Below are positions 6,856-14,141 of a DNA stretch of 64,000 nt, piece after piece. Location of the stretch: positions 124,001 to 188,000 of the forward strand of contig NZ_FNUS01000006.1 in the NCBI RefSeq assembly GCF_900108025.1, written 5' to 3'. Origin of the DNA: Halpernia humi (GTDB lineage Bacteria > Bacteroidota > Bacteroidia > Flavobacteriales > Weeksellaceae). The translations under genes were made by a program, and so were the position numbers. The first letter of the stretch is position 1; the number at the start of each line of letters is the position of its first letter. Under the pieces are notes generated by a model. That model saw only the letters and a list, made by a program, of their open reading frames with translations, had not been told where the DNA came from and did not search any database.

Positions 6856-9093
6856 ATGAAAAAAAAATTAATTCTTTTTTGCTTAATCTTCGGATTAAGT
6901 TTAATTAAAAGTCAAATAATTTCTTCGGGAAAATGGAGCGATTTGTTTTCTTACAATAATGTCTTGGTAATGCGCGAAGACACAGACAAAATTATTGCAG
7001 CAACAGAAAACGGTATTTTCTATTACACTCCTTCTTCGGGTGAAGTGAAAAAATTATCAAAAGCGAACGGTTTGCATGACGTTAAAATATCCGCTTTTGA
7101 TTATAATCCTGTTACAAAAATAGGATTGGTAGGTTATGTTTCTGGTGCTTTAGATGTTATAACGCCAGATGGTATTTTTTTAATAGTAGATATTCCTATT
7201 GCAACTGGCTACACGGGTACAAAAAAAATAAATCACATATCAATTTCTGGTAATGATGCTGTAGTATCTGTTGGGTATGGTGTTTCTATTTTTAAATTAG
7301 ATAAAAGAGAATTTGCAGATACTTCATTTTTCAGTAATGGCGGTGTTTACACGGCGGCAAATGAATCGGTTATTAAAGATAACGTAGTTTATACGGCAAC
7401 ATCAACAGGTTTGAGGTCTCACGAGATGAATGTAACATTCCCAATTTTTAGTTCTTGGGCCACACCAATTTCTGGTAATTTCACCCAAATTTCAGCAGAT
7501 AATGATATTTATGTTGGAAACGCAACGCAAGTATTCAAAGGAAGTGGCAATACTTTTAGTAGTTTTTTAACCGGAATTGGGGCCTTAAAAGATATTACTT
7601 CAACTGGTGGTAAAGTTATAATTGCGGACGGGCAAAAAGTCTCTCGATATTCGGATACTGGTGTTTTAGAGAAATCTATTGCAATTAATGAAAATGTAAA
7701 TACTGCAATACAGTTTCAAAACCAAATTTATACAGGTACAAAATTATCTGGTATTTTTGATGAAAGTTTGCAGCCTTACAAACCAGATGGACCTTACTCT
7801 AATATTTCCTACAAAATATCTTTATTAAATGATGAAATTTATGTGTCAACTGGTAGTAGAGATAATTATAATAATGCGATTTATAATGGCGTAGGCTACT
7901 ATCATTTTGATGGCACAAAGTGGAAATATCCACAAATGTTTATTGGCAATGGAAATCTTTATAATATTTTAGACGTTGCGCCAAACCCTAGCAAACCCGG
8001 CGAAGTATTTTTTACCAACTATACATTTACCACAAATAAAGGAATCTATAAAATGCAGGATGGTGTTTTTGTGAAAAAATATGATGATTATTCTCTAGGA
8101 CCTTTTTACAAAAGATCTATCGGGATAACTTTTGATGAAAATAATCAAATGTTTGTGACCAAATCGATTGATAATACTGCTGGAGGTTCTGCTATTTATG
8201 TTTATAATGCTGCGGCAGATAATTTCAGTCTATTAAACACCGTAGGAACAGGGGGAATGCAAAAACCATTTGCGAAAGATGGCGTGCTTTACGCTCCTGA
8301 ACCTTATGGCGATACAGGAGGAATGGTGATTTACGATTATAAAAACACAGCTTCAAATGCAAGTGATGATGTTTTTAAAATATTAACTAAAAGTAATAAT
8401 TTGCCTATAAATGGAACTGTAAGTGCTGTTTTGGATAATAATGACGATTTGTGGATTGGAAGTAGAGGCGGTTTAAGAATTTTGCAAAACCCAAAAGATG
8501 CAATTACCGCAGATTCTCCACAAACTGAAGATATTGTAATTGAGCAAAACGGAATTCCAGAGGAATTATTTCGGGATAATACGGTGTTGCAAATTGAAGT
8601 AGATTCTGGAAACCAGAAATGGGTTTCTGTTGATGGCGGTGGCGTTTTTTACCTGAGTGATGATGGGCAACAAACTTTTGAGCATTTTACCAAAGCCAAT
8701 TCACCACTTCCTACCGATAGTGTTACAGATATAAAAGTCGATAAAAAAACAGGAAAAGTATATTTTGTGACACTTGATGGCATCGTAGTGTACCAAGGCG
8801 ATGCAGTAAATGTTACGTCTAATTTCGGCGACGTTTTAGTCTATCCAAACCCAGTAGTTTATGCCAATTATAAAGGCAATGTAAAAATTCGTGGTTTAGC
8901 GGAAAAAACAAATATCAGAATAACTGATGCTGCGGGAAATCTAGTGCACTCAGCCGTTGCAAGAGGTGGTTCTTATGAGTGGGATCTAAATAACCAACGT
9001 GGTCGCAGAGTTGCTTCTGGTATTTATTTTGTTTTGATGACCAATGAAGATGGTACAGACACTGCTACTGCAAAAATTGCCGTGGTGAATTAA
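6856..9093 (+). CDS. porZ: Type IX secretion system protein PorZ
   Basis: A 745-residue exported protein (signal peptide 1-19, ending IKSQ). Two beta-propeller-like blocks follow, with repeated short motifs such as IIAATENGIFYY, DLWIGSRGGLRIL and QKWVSVDGGGVFYL that resemble two-component-regulator propellers. The last ~85 residues form a type A C-terminal sorting domain (VYPNPV..., ASGIYFVLM near the end). This layout matches PorZ, part of the cell-surface attachment complex that delivers A-LPS and cleaves sorting tails of type IX cargo. The PorZ-RecO neighbourhood, 6 nt apart here, is one I recall from other flavobacteria. Its own sorting domain means it is itself carried by the system. gldKLMN lies about 8 kb downstream. 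Confidence 0.88.
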   Translation: MKKKLILFCLIFGLSLIKSQIISSGKWSDLFSYNNVLVMREDTDKIIAATENGIFYYTPSSGEVKKLSKANGLHDVKISAFDYNPVTKIGLVGYVSGALDVITPDGIFLIVDIPIATGYTGTKKINHISISGNDAVVSVGYGVSIFKLDKREFADTSFFSNGGVYTAANESVIKDNVVYTATSTGLRSHEMNVTFPIFSSWATPISGNFTQISADNDIYVGNATQVFKGSGNTFSSFLTGIGALKDITSTGGKVIIADGQKVSRYSDTGVLEKSIAINENVNTAIQFQNQIYTGTKLSGIFDESLQPYKPDGPYSNISYKISLLNDEIYVSTGSRDNYNNAIYNGVGYYHFDGTKWKYPQMFIGNGNLYNILDVAPNPSKPGEVFFTNYTFTTNKGIYKMQDGVFVKKYDDYSLGPFYKRSIGITFDENNQMFVTKSIDNTAGGSAIYVYNAAADNFSLLNTVGTGGMQKPFAKDGVLYAPEPYGDTGGMVIYDYKNTASNASDDVFKILTKSNNLPINGTVSAVLDNNDDLWIGSRGGLRILQNPKDAITADSPQTEDIVIEQNGIPEELFRDNTVLQIEVDSGNQKWVSVDGGGVFYLSDDGQQTFEHFTKANSPLPTDSVTDIKVDKKTGKVYFVTLDGIVVYQGDAVNVTSNFGDVLVYPNPVVYANYKGNVKIRGLAEKTNIRITDAAGNLVHSAVARGGSYEWDLNNQRGRRVASGIYFVLMTNEDGTDTATAKIAVVN

Positions 9094-9099
9094 AATAAA

Positions 9100-9789
9100 A
9101 TGACCAAAAAGAAAGGCTTTCTGTTATCTTATTTGAAATTTGGGGACAATGATGCAATTCTTCATTGTTTTACCAATAATGAAGGTTTTGAAAGTTTTTA
9201 TCTCCGCGGAATCTATGCTTCAAAAAATAAAAAAAAAGCCTTGCTTACGCCGCTAGCAGAACTTTATTTAGATCTAAATTTAAAACGTAAATCAACTGCT
9301 CTTCAACTCTTAAATCAAATAGAAAAAGTAGGCTCTGGAAGTACAGATTTTAACGTAAAAACGGCGTCGATTTTATTTTTTACAGCAGATTTTTTAAATC
9401 AAGTTTTAAAAAACGAAAATGCACAAAATTTAATTTACCGAGAGATAGAATTATTTATTTTTGAAGTAAAAGCGGGTAATTTGCAAGCCCACCTCATATT
9501 TTTATTTAAAATATTGCAACTTCTGGGTTACGCGCCACTTCTTGTTCAGGGAGATTTTTTAGATTTAGAAACAGGTGCTTTTAGCAATCAACTGTCTCAC
9601 CAGAATTTTAATTCAGAAATATCTAAAATTTGGAAAACAATTTTGGAAACTAATGGAGATTATACCTTGCAGATTCCCAAAAACAAAAGCAGAGAATTGC
9701 TAAATTCTCTGCTCATTTACTATCAATTTCATATTGAAAATTTCAAAATTCCGGTTTCGCTAGAAATTGTGAAAGAAATATTTCAGTAA
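9100..9789 (+). CDS. recO: DNA repair protein RecO
   Basis: A 229-residue RecO. The N-terminal OB-fold is recognisable in KGFLLSYLKFGDNDAILHCFT and ESFYLRGIYASKNKKKALLTPLAELYLDL. A helical C-terminal domain follows, including IFLFKILQLLGYAPLL. RecO works with RecF and RecR to load RecA onto SSB-coated DNA and anneals strands in gap repair. The zinc-binding Cys cluster of some RecO proteins is missing, as I recall is usual in this phylum. Start ATG at 9100, 6 nt after porZ, suggests co-transcription. The stop lies only 3 nt from the stop of the convergent lipoprotein gene. Confidence 0.9.
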   Translation: MTKKKGFLLSYLKFGDNDAILHCFTNNEGFESFYLRGIYASKNKKKALLTPLAELYLDLNLKRKSTALQLLNQIEKVGSGSTDFNVKTASILFFTADFLNQVLKNENAQNLIYREIELFIFEVKAGNLQAHLIFLFKILQLLGYAPLLVQGDFLDLETGAFSNQLSHQNFNSEISKIWKTILETNGDYTLQIPKNKSRELLNSLLIYYQFHIENFKIPVSLEIVKEIFQ

Positions 9790-9792
9790 TTA

Positions 9793-10515
9793 CTACGGCG
9801 TTGGTCTAGTTTCAGTTTTATAAACTTGAAAATTAAAGACAAAAGAACGATCGTTTAAACTATAGCCGGTATAATTAAAATGTGGATCTTTACCAAAAGC
9901 ATCTCTGGAAGGTACTATTATGACCCCTTGTAAATTATAATTATCAGAATCCGGGATATTGTAGGCTTTAAATTTTCTTAATGCTTCACCAAAACCTTCA
10001 ATCTCGTAATAACTGTGAGATTTTACTGTTCCAGCATCTACAACAGATTGTTTTGTGTAGTAATAACCAGGATCTACTTCTGGTACACCAGTTCCAGATA
10101 CACCATTTCTAAATGTTTGAGGGGACGTGAACTCAACTACATTATTGGTATCTGTAGCCTGATAAGTTAAAGTGTTTGACATTAATCTTATAACATCTGT
10201 GCTTCCAATATCAGTTCCAGGTGTGGGTTGTGCGCCCTCTCTCATAATATAAATAACCCCTGAAGGTAGAGTAACAGGATTTAAATCTGCTAATTTTACT
10301 TTTGTTGCACTTGGTACGTCAGTAGTTGTAAATGGTTTTATATTTCCACGAGAATCCAAATAATAATCATTTAAAAATTTTTGTGCAGCCTCGTCATCAT
10401 ATTTATTCTGCGTTGCCGCGTCATAAACTACCGCTGTAACAGGAGTTGTCGTATCATTTTTACAAGAACTTAATGCCAAAGCTAGAACTGCAAAACCAAA
10501 TATTATTTTCTTCAT
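9793..10515 (-). CDS. Lipoprotein, possibly a divergent FKBP-type prolyl isomerase
   Basis: A 240-residue lipoprotein: the signal ends ALALSSC, so Cys18 would be acylated. The C-terminal half has a pattern like FKBP domains: GEALRKFKAYNIPD resembles the W/L-x-x-A-L helix, VIIVPSRDAFG resembles the I/V-P-S-x-x-A-Y-G strand, and SFVFNFQVYKTE resembles the final strand. Classic FKBP active-site aromatics are not clearly kept. Bacteroidota carry several FKBP-like lipoproteins, including GldI, so a periplasmic folding role is possible. Enzymatic activity is doubtful. It is monocistronic, divergent from the S4-domain gene and convergent with recO. Confidence 0.6.
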   Translation of the reverse strand: MKKIIFGFAVLALALSSCKNDTTTPVTAVVYDAATQNKYDDEAAQKFLNDYYLDSRGNIKPFTTTDVPSATKVKLADLNPVTLPSGVIYIMREGAQPTPGTDIGSTDVIRLMSNTLTYQATDTNNVVEFTSPQTFRNGVSGTGVPEVDPGYYYTKQSVVDAGTVKSHSYYEIEGFGEALRKFKAYNIPDSDNYNLQGVIIVPSRDAFGKDPHFNYTGYSLNDRSFVFNFQVYKTETRPTP

Positions 10516-10556
10516 TTTATATTTAATGATTAAATTGCTACATTATTATAACTCTG

Positions 10557-10564
10557 CAAAAGTA
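10557..10564 (-). promoter_or_regulatory. Candidate -7 element for the FKBP-like lipoprotein gene
   Basis: Read on the minus strand this is TACTTTTG, matching TAnnTTTG, 41 nt before the ATG at 10515. No -33 TTG was identified upstream. Confidence 0.3.
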
Positions 10565-10574
10565 AAAAAAAGAT

Positions 10575-10997
10575 ATGAGAATAGATAAATTTTTATGGAG
10601 CATTCGATTTTATAAAACGAGAACGCTGGCGTCCGAAGAAATTAAGAAAAACCGCGTTTCGATAGGAGATGCGAAAGTAAAAACATCTAAAGAAGTGAAA
10701 ATTGGCGACGAAATTACCATTAGAAAAAATCAAATAGATTATAAAATCAAAGTCTTGGCGCTCCCAAAAAGCAGAATTGGCGCAAAATTAGTGCCGCTTC
10801 ACATAAAAGATATTACTGCAAAAGAGCAATTAGATTTATTAAAATTGCGCCAAGACAGCCAAAATTATTACAGAAATAGAGGCGAAGGCAGACCAACCAA
10901 AAAAGACCGCCGCGAAATGGAAGATTATCTAGAATCTGGAGACGAGGTAGATGATTGGGATCAATTTTTTAATACAGAAAATTTAGACGAAGACTAG
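10575..10997 (+). CDS. S4-domain RNA-binding protein, Hsp15-like
   Basis: A 140-residue cytoplasmic protein whose N-terminus is a compact S4 RNA-binding domain (MRIDKFLWSIRFYKTRTLASEEI, then VKTSKEVKIGDEITIRK). The length and basic-then-acidic layout match Hsp15/HslR, which binds 50S subunits with stalled nascent chains and helps recycle them. The C-terminal ~40 residues are charged, with RPTKKDRREMEDYL followed by an acidic tail, probably disordered. Its last 15 bases overlap the end of the convergent aroK gene. Family assignment is firm; the exact ribosomal role is inferred. Confidence 0.87.
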   Translation: MRIDKFLWSIRFYKTRTLASEEIKKNRVSIGDAKVKTSKEVKIGDEITIRKNQIDYKIKVLALPKSRIGAKLVPLHIKDITAKEQLDLLKLRQDSQNYYRNRGEGRPTKKDRREMEDYLESGDEVDDWDQFFNTENLDED

Positions 10998-11498
10998 TCT
11001 TTCAATTTCATTCACTATTTCTTCAGCAGATTTAGCATCTGTAGAAATTGTAAATTGCGCTTGGTTGTAGAAAAAATTTCTTTCGAATAGATGTTTGGCA
11101 ATATATTCTGGCAAATCTTCCTCGGAAATTTTTGCGATTAAAGGTCGTTTTTCTTTTTCTTTTAAAATTCTTTCCGTTAAAGTTGAAATATTAGCACGCA
11201 AATAAATACTTGTGGATTTTTTGTTTATCATCTCCATATTGTTATAATAAGCAGGCGTTCCACCGCCAAGGCTTAAAATAATATCTTCAGATTTGGCTAA
11301 AATTTCATCTAAAATTTCTTTTTCTTGCTTTCTAAAATAGATTTCGCCCCTATCTGCGAAGATTTCGGAGATGCTTTTTTGATTTTTTCGAATTATTTCT
11401 TCATCTAAATCTATTAATTTATAATTTGTTTTTACACTTAAATTTTTGGAAATGTGTGTTTTACCAGAACCCATGTAACCAAGTAGGGAAATAATCAT
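10983..11498 (-). CDS. aroK: Shikimate kinase
   Basis: A 171-residue P-loop kinase phosphorylating shikimate to shikimate 3-phosphate in aromatic amino acid synthesis. The Walker A loop GYMGSGKT lies at residues 7-14. The substrate-binding DLDEEI segment follows near 31, RGEIYFRKQEKEIL near 50-63, and GGGTPAYY near 78-85, which are the shikimate-contact blocks. KEKRPLI near 117 supplies the lid arginine. Length is standard. It overlaps the 3' end of the S4-domain gene tail-to-tail by 15 bp, and its start faces the tRNA-Lys promoter. Confidence 0.94.
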   Translation of the reverse strand: MIISLLGYMGSGKTHISKNLSVKTNYKLIDLDEEIIRKNQKSISEIFADRGEIYFRKQEKEILDEILAKSEDIILSLGGGTPAYYNNMEMINKKSTSIYLRANISTLTERILKEKEKRPLIAKISEEDLPEYIAKHLFERNFFYNQAQFTISTDAKSAEEIVNEIERLVFV

Positions 11499-11530
11499 AT
11501 TTTTATTTTATACAAATTACTTAAAAAATT

Positions 11531-11559
11531 TTGAGATTTTAAAAAAACTCTTATCTTTG
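11531..11559 (+). promoter_or_regulatory. Promoter of the tRNA-Lys/Leu/Lys cluster
   Basis: TTG at 11531-11533, an 18-nt spacer, then TATCTTTG at 11552-11559 match the Bacteroidota housekeeping consensus TTG-N17-20-TAnnTTTG. Transcription would begin near 11566, about 30 nt before the first tRNA. This is one of the two best promoters in the window. Confidence 0.8.
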
Positions 11560-11595
11560 CACCACTTTAATAAAAGCATTTATGCTTGTAGTAAA

Positions 11596-11668
11596 GACTC
11601 GGTAGCTCAGCTGGTAGAGCAATACACTTTTAATGTATGGGTCCTGGGTTCGAATCCCAGCCGGGTCA
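11596..11668 (+). tRNA. tRNA-Lys (anticodon TTT), copy 1
   Basis: A 73-nt cloverleaf. The acceptor stem GACTCGG/CCGGGTC contains one T-G pair. The D arm is GCTC/GAGC, the anticodon stem ATACA/TGTAT with loop CTTTTAA, and the T arm CTGGG/CCCAG with TTCGAAT. The anticodon TTT is at 11629-11631. CCA is not encoded. It is identical to the copy at 11865-11937. Confidence 0.97.
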
Positions 11669-11684
11669 CAATAACAAGAAGTTT

Positions 11685-11720
11685 CCGTCTAGTTATTTGC
11701 TTAACGAGACGGTTTTTTTT
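11685..11720 (+). terminator. Hairpin with T-run between tRNA-Lys and tRNA-Leu
   Basis: CCGTCT pairs with AGACGG and, after one A-G mismatch, GTTA pairs with TAAC. Eight Ts follow at 11713-11720. It has the form of an intrinsic terminator, but the next base, 11721, is the first base of tRNA-Leu. It may be a partial terminator or a processing hairpin. Confidence 0.7.
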
Positions 11721-11803
11721 GCCTGTGTGGTGAAATTGGTAGACACGCCATCTTGAGGGGGTGGTTTCCTATGGATGTGCTGGTTCGAGTCCAGTCGCAG
11801 GCA
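11721..11803 (+). tRNA. tRNA-Leu (anticodon GAG)
   Basis: An 83-nt class II tRNA. The acceptor stem is GCCTGTG/CGCAGGC, the D arm GTG...CAC, and the anticodon stem CCATC/GGTGG with loop TTGAGGG. The anticodon GAG is at 11755-11757. A long variable arm is present, and the T loop is TTCGAGT. CCA is not encoded. No separate promoter is visible upstream because the preceding hairpin and T-run occupy that space. Confidence 0.95.
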
Positions 11804-11864
11804 CAGAGCGATATAATTTTTATTAAAAAAATTACCAATAATTATCAAAATTATTAACATTCCC

Positions 11865-11937
11865 GACTCGGTAGCTCAGCTGGTAGAGCAATACACTTTT
11901 AATGTATGGGTCCTGGGTTCGAATCCCAGCCGGGTCA
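11865..11937 (+). tRNA. tRNA-Lys (anticodon TTT), copy 2
   Basis: Identical over all 73 bases to the copy at 11596-11668. It lies 61 nt after tRNA-Leu, with no good promoter in between, so it is probably co-transcribed with it. Confidence 0.97.
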
Positions 11938-11985
11938 CAATTTACGCGAGTAAATTTTCATAACATATTTGGTGATTTGGTTTAA

Positions 11986-12026
11986 AAAAAGCTTTCTCGT
12001 AATAGGAAAGCTTTTTATTTTTTCAA
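11986..12026. terminator. Bidirectional terminator between the tRNA cluster and panC
   Basis: AAAAAGCTTTC at 11986-11996 pairs perfectly with GAAAGCTTTTT at 12006-12016. T-rich sequence follows on the plus strand, and an A-run lies at the other side, giving Ts on the minus strand. It can end both the tRNA transcript and the convergent panC transcript. Confidence 0.8.
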
Positions 12027-12036
12027 GGTCTTTTTT

Positions 12037-12885
12037 TTAGTCCAAATGCATATTATCAATCAATCTCACATCGCCTACATTAACGACTAAAAATGCGCGG
12101 TACGATTTGTCTTTATAGAAAAAATCGGTTTCTTTCAGTGTTTCTTCGTCAGCAATAGTGAAATATTCTAACTCCATACCCGACGCGTGATGAAATATTT
12201 CTTCTACTCGAGAATTTATTTCGGGAATGGTAATTATTCTAAACCATTCATTTACTTTCACTAATGTTTCGTACAAAAGTGTGGCTTCTTTTTTTTGGTG
12301 AGAACTTAACCTTTCGTTTCTAGAACTTAATGCTAAACCGCCATTATTTCTGTAAATAGCAACGCCATGAATTTTGATAGGTAAATGCAATTTTTCAACT
12401 AATTTTTTTATAATAGCCAATTGTTGAAAATCTTTTTCGCCAAAATACGCTTGGTCTGGCCGTACTTGCTTAAAGAGTTCTTCTATCACTGTAGCCACGC
12501 CATCAAAATGGCCAGGACGGAATTTGCCTTCCATTTCCAACTCTATTCCATCGAAATTATATTGCTTGCTTTCGGTCTGTTTCGGGTAAATATCTTTTAT
12601 TTCTGGGATGTAAAGTGCATCTACATTGCCCGAGGCTTCTAATTGTTTTATATCAAAATCTAAAGTACGTGGATATTTTGCCAAATCACTCACGTTATTA
12701 AATTGTGTGGGATTTACAAAAATGGATGAAATCACTAAATCATTCTCTGCTTTTGCCGCTTTATAAAGAGACATGTGACCTTCATGAAGTGCGCCCATTG
12801 TTGGGGCAAAGCCAATTTTTTTACCCATTTCTTTCTGCCTTTCAATGTAATTTTGCAGTGTGGTTTTGTTTTTTAAAATTTCCAT
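12037..12885 (-). CDS. panC: Pantothenate synthetase
   Basis: A 282-residue ATP-dependent ligase joining pantoate and beta-alanine, the last step to pantothenate (coenzyme A precursor). The nucleotidyltransferase HIGH-type motif is in PTMGALHEGHMSL near 28-40. VNPTQFNN, the FRPGHFDGVATV block, YFGEKDFQQL and LSSRNERLS follow in the expected order. Length matches the family. The start was set at the ATG at 12885 (MEILKNK); an in-frame TTG six bases upstream would add two residues and is less likely. It stands alone; panB and panD are not nearby. Confidence 0.95.
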   Translation of the reverse strand: MEILKNKTTLQNYIERQKEMGKKIGFAPTMGALHEGHMSLYKAAKAENDLVISSIFVNPTQFNNVSDLAKYPRTLDFDIKQLEASGNVDALYIPEIKDIYPKQTESKQYNFDGIELEMEGKFRPGHFDGVATVIEELFKQVRPDQAYFGEKDFQQLAIIKKLVEKLHLPIKIHGVAIYRNNGGLALSSRNERLSSHQKKEATLLYETLVKVNEWFRIITIPEINSRVEEIFHHASGMELEYFTIADEETLKETDFFYKDKSYRAFLVVNVGDVRLIDNMHLD

Positions 12886-12891
12886 AGACAA

Positions 12892-13279
12892 GATTTTAAA
12901 GTAAATTTAAGGATAATTATTATTTTATCGCTATAAAGTATTTTAAGTTAAAAGTAAAGTATTCTTCTATTTTTAATCATTTTTCAAATCTTGATTGCAA
13001 ATTCGTCTGTTTGCAGCCATTGTTCTCATAAATTTAAGTGCAAACATAATGTTTTCGATGCTTCTTTTGAGTTTTAGATTGGCTAAAATTCTTAAATTTA
13101 TTCAAAAAATAGAAATTAAATCGAAAAGGTTTATGATGAAAGAAACTTCACTAGTCTATGTGCCAAGGTTGAAATTAAATTAAGATTTATATTTAATTAG
13201 AAACAAACACAAAAATTTTAAAATAGAAAGAAATTTCAAGTTGAAAAAGGCAAAATATTAAATATATGTTAAATGAAAT
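12892..13279. other. Intergenic region, no gene recognised
   Basis: About 390 bp of AT-rich sequence between divergent panC and the glycogen-synthase-like gene. A 62-codon open frame at 12995-13183 has no recognisable protein features and seems accidental. No repeats, hairpins with T-runs or RNA-gene structures are visible. It probably holds only the panC promoter, for which no exact consensus match was found. Confidence 0.6.
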
Positions 13280-13306
13280 TTGTTAGACTAAAATTTCGTA
13301 ATTTTG
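13280..13306 (+). promoter_or_regulatory. Promoter for the glycogen-synthase-like/DUF4270/glmS run
   Basis: TTG at 13280-13282, a 16-nt spacer, then TAATTTTG at 13299-13306. This matches TTG...TAnnTTTG with a slightly short spacer. Transcription would begin near 13313, leaving a ~44-nt leader before the ATG at 13357. Confidence 0.6.
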
Positions 13307-13356
13307 CATCTTAGGGCGAGAGAGTGCTCTTGTTATTATGAATTAGAAAAAAAAAT

Positions 13357-14127
13357 ATGCAGAATAAGAAGATACTGTACGTTACCACAGAATTGTTTCC
13401 TTATCAGGAAGAAAGTAATATGGCAACTATGGTGAACAAGATGGCGTTGAAAATGCACCAAGAAGGGAATGATGTTCGTGTTTTTATGCCACGATTTGGA
13501 TCTATAAGTGAAAGAAAATTTCAGTTGCACGAAGTTATCAGGCTTTCTGGGATGAACATTATTATTAATGATTTAGATCAACCTCTTATCATAAAAGTGG
13601 CGTCTTTGCCCGGTGAAAGATTGCAAGTTTATTTCATAGATAACGATGAATATTTTAAAAGAAAATATTTTTATGGCGATGAAGAGACTAAATATTATGA
13701 AGATAATGATGAGCGTGCTATATTTTTTGCAAGAGGTGTAATAGAGACCATCAAAAAACTAAATTGGGTGCCAGATATTATTCATCTTAATGGTTGGATG
13801 TCTTCTATGATTCCTATTTATTTGAAAACATTTTACAAAAAAGATTCTTATTTTAGTGATACTAAAATTGTGATGTCGCTTTATAATGAAGAAGTTATTC
13901 CGCTAGATAGTGGGATTGAAGAAAAATTAAAATTTGATAATATAATAGGTCTTAATGCGTTAAAAGACCCAAGTTCAGAAAATTTTTTACTTGATAGTAT
14001 TGATTTTGTGGATGTAATCTTAAAAGGAGACGAGTTTCTCGAAGGTGCTTTAGACCAAAAATTTAATGATACCAAAGTTCAAAAATCAGAATACCTCGAT
14101 TCTGATAATTTCAATAAAATTTACTAA
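13357..14127 (+). CDS. Glycogen/starch synthase-like protein, GT5 N-terminal domain only
   Basis: A 256-residue protein matching the N-terminal (GT5 catalytic-domain) half of glycogen synthases: KILYVTTELFPY at the start, then RVFMPRFGSISERK, and WVPDIIHLNGWMSS near 140, where GlgA has the H-x-x-x-W-x-S/T block. The usual KTGGL loop near residue 15 is replaced by ESNMATMVNKM. The C-terminal nucleotide-sugar-binding domain is absent, so length is about half of GlgA. Similar short homologues beside DUF4270 genes are, as I recall, common in Flavobacteriia, so this is probably a family trait and not a fresh truncation. Enzyme activity is doubtful. It is first of a tight run with DUF4270 and glmS (gaps of 14 and 17 nt). 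Confidence 0.82.
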   Translation: MQNKKILYVTTELFPYQEESNMATMVNKMALKMHQEGNDVRVFMPRFGSISERKFQLHEVIRLSGMNIIINDLDQPLIIKVASLPGERLQVYFIDNDEYFKRKYFYGDEETKYYEDNDERAIFFARGVIETIKKLNWVPDIIHLNGWMSSMIPIYLKTFYKKDSYFSDTKIVMSLYNEEVIPLDSGIEEKLKFDNIIGLNALKDPSSENFLLDSIDFVDVILKGDEFLEGALDQKFNDTKVQKSEYLDSDNFNKIY

Positions 14128-14141
14128 TAGAATTTATATAA

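Noticed and set aside
11596-11937. tRNA-associated integrated element
   Set aside because: The repeated sequence consists of whole functional tRNA genes; no integrase or attachment-site fragment lies nearby.
12995-13183. 62-codon open frame between panC and the GT5-like gene
   Set aside because: It has no recognisable motif, lies in a purely AT-rich intergenic stretch and contains no promoter or credible start context. It seems accidental.
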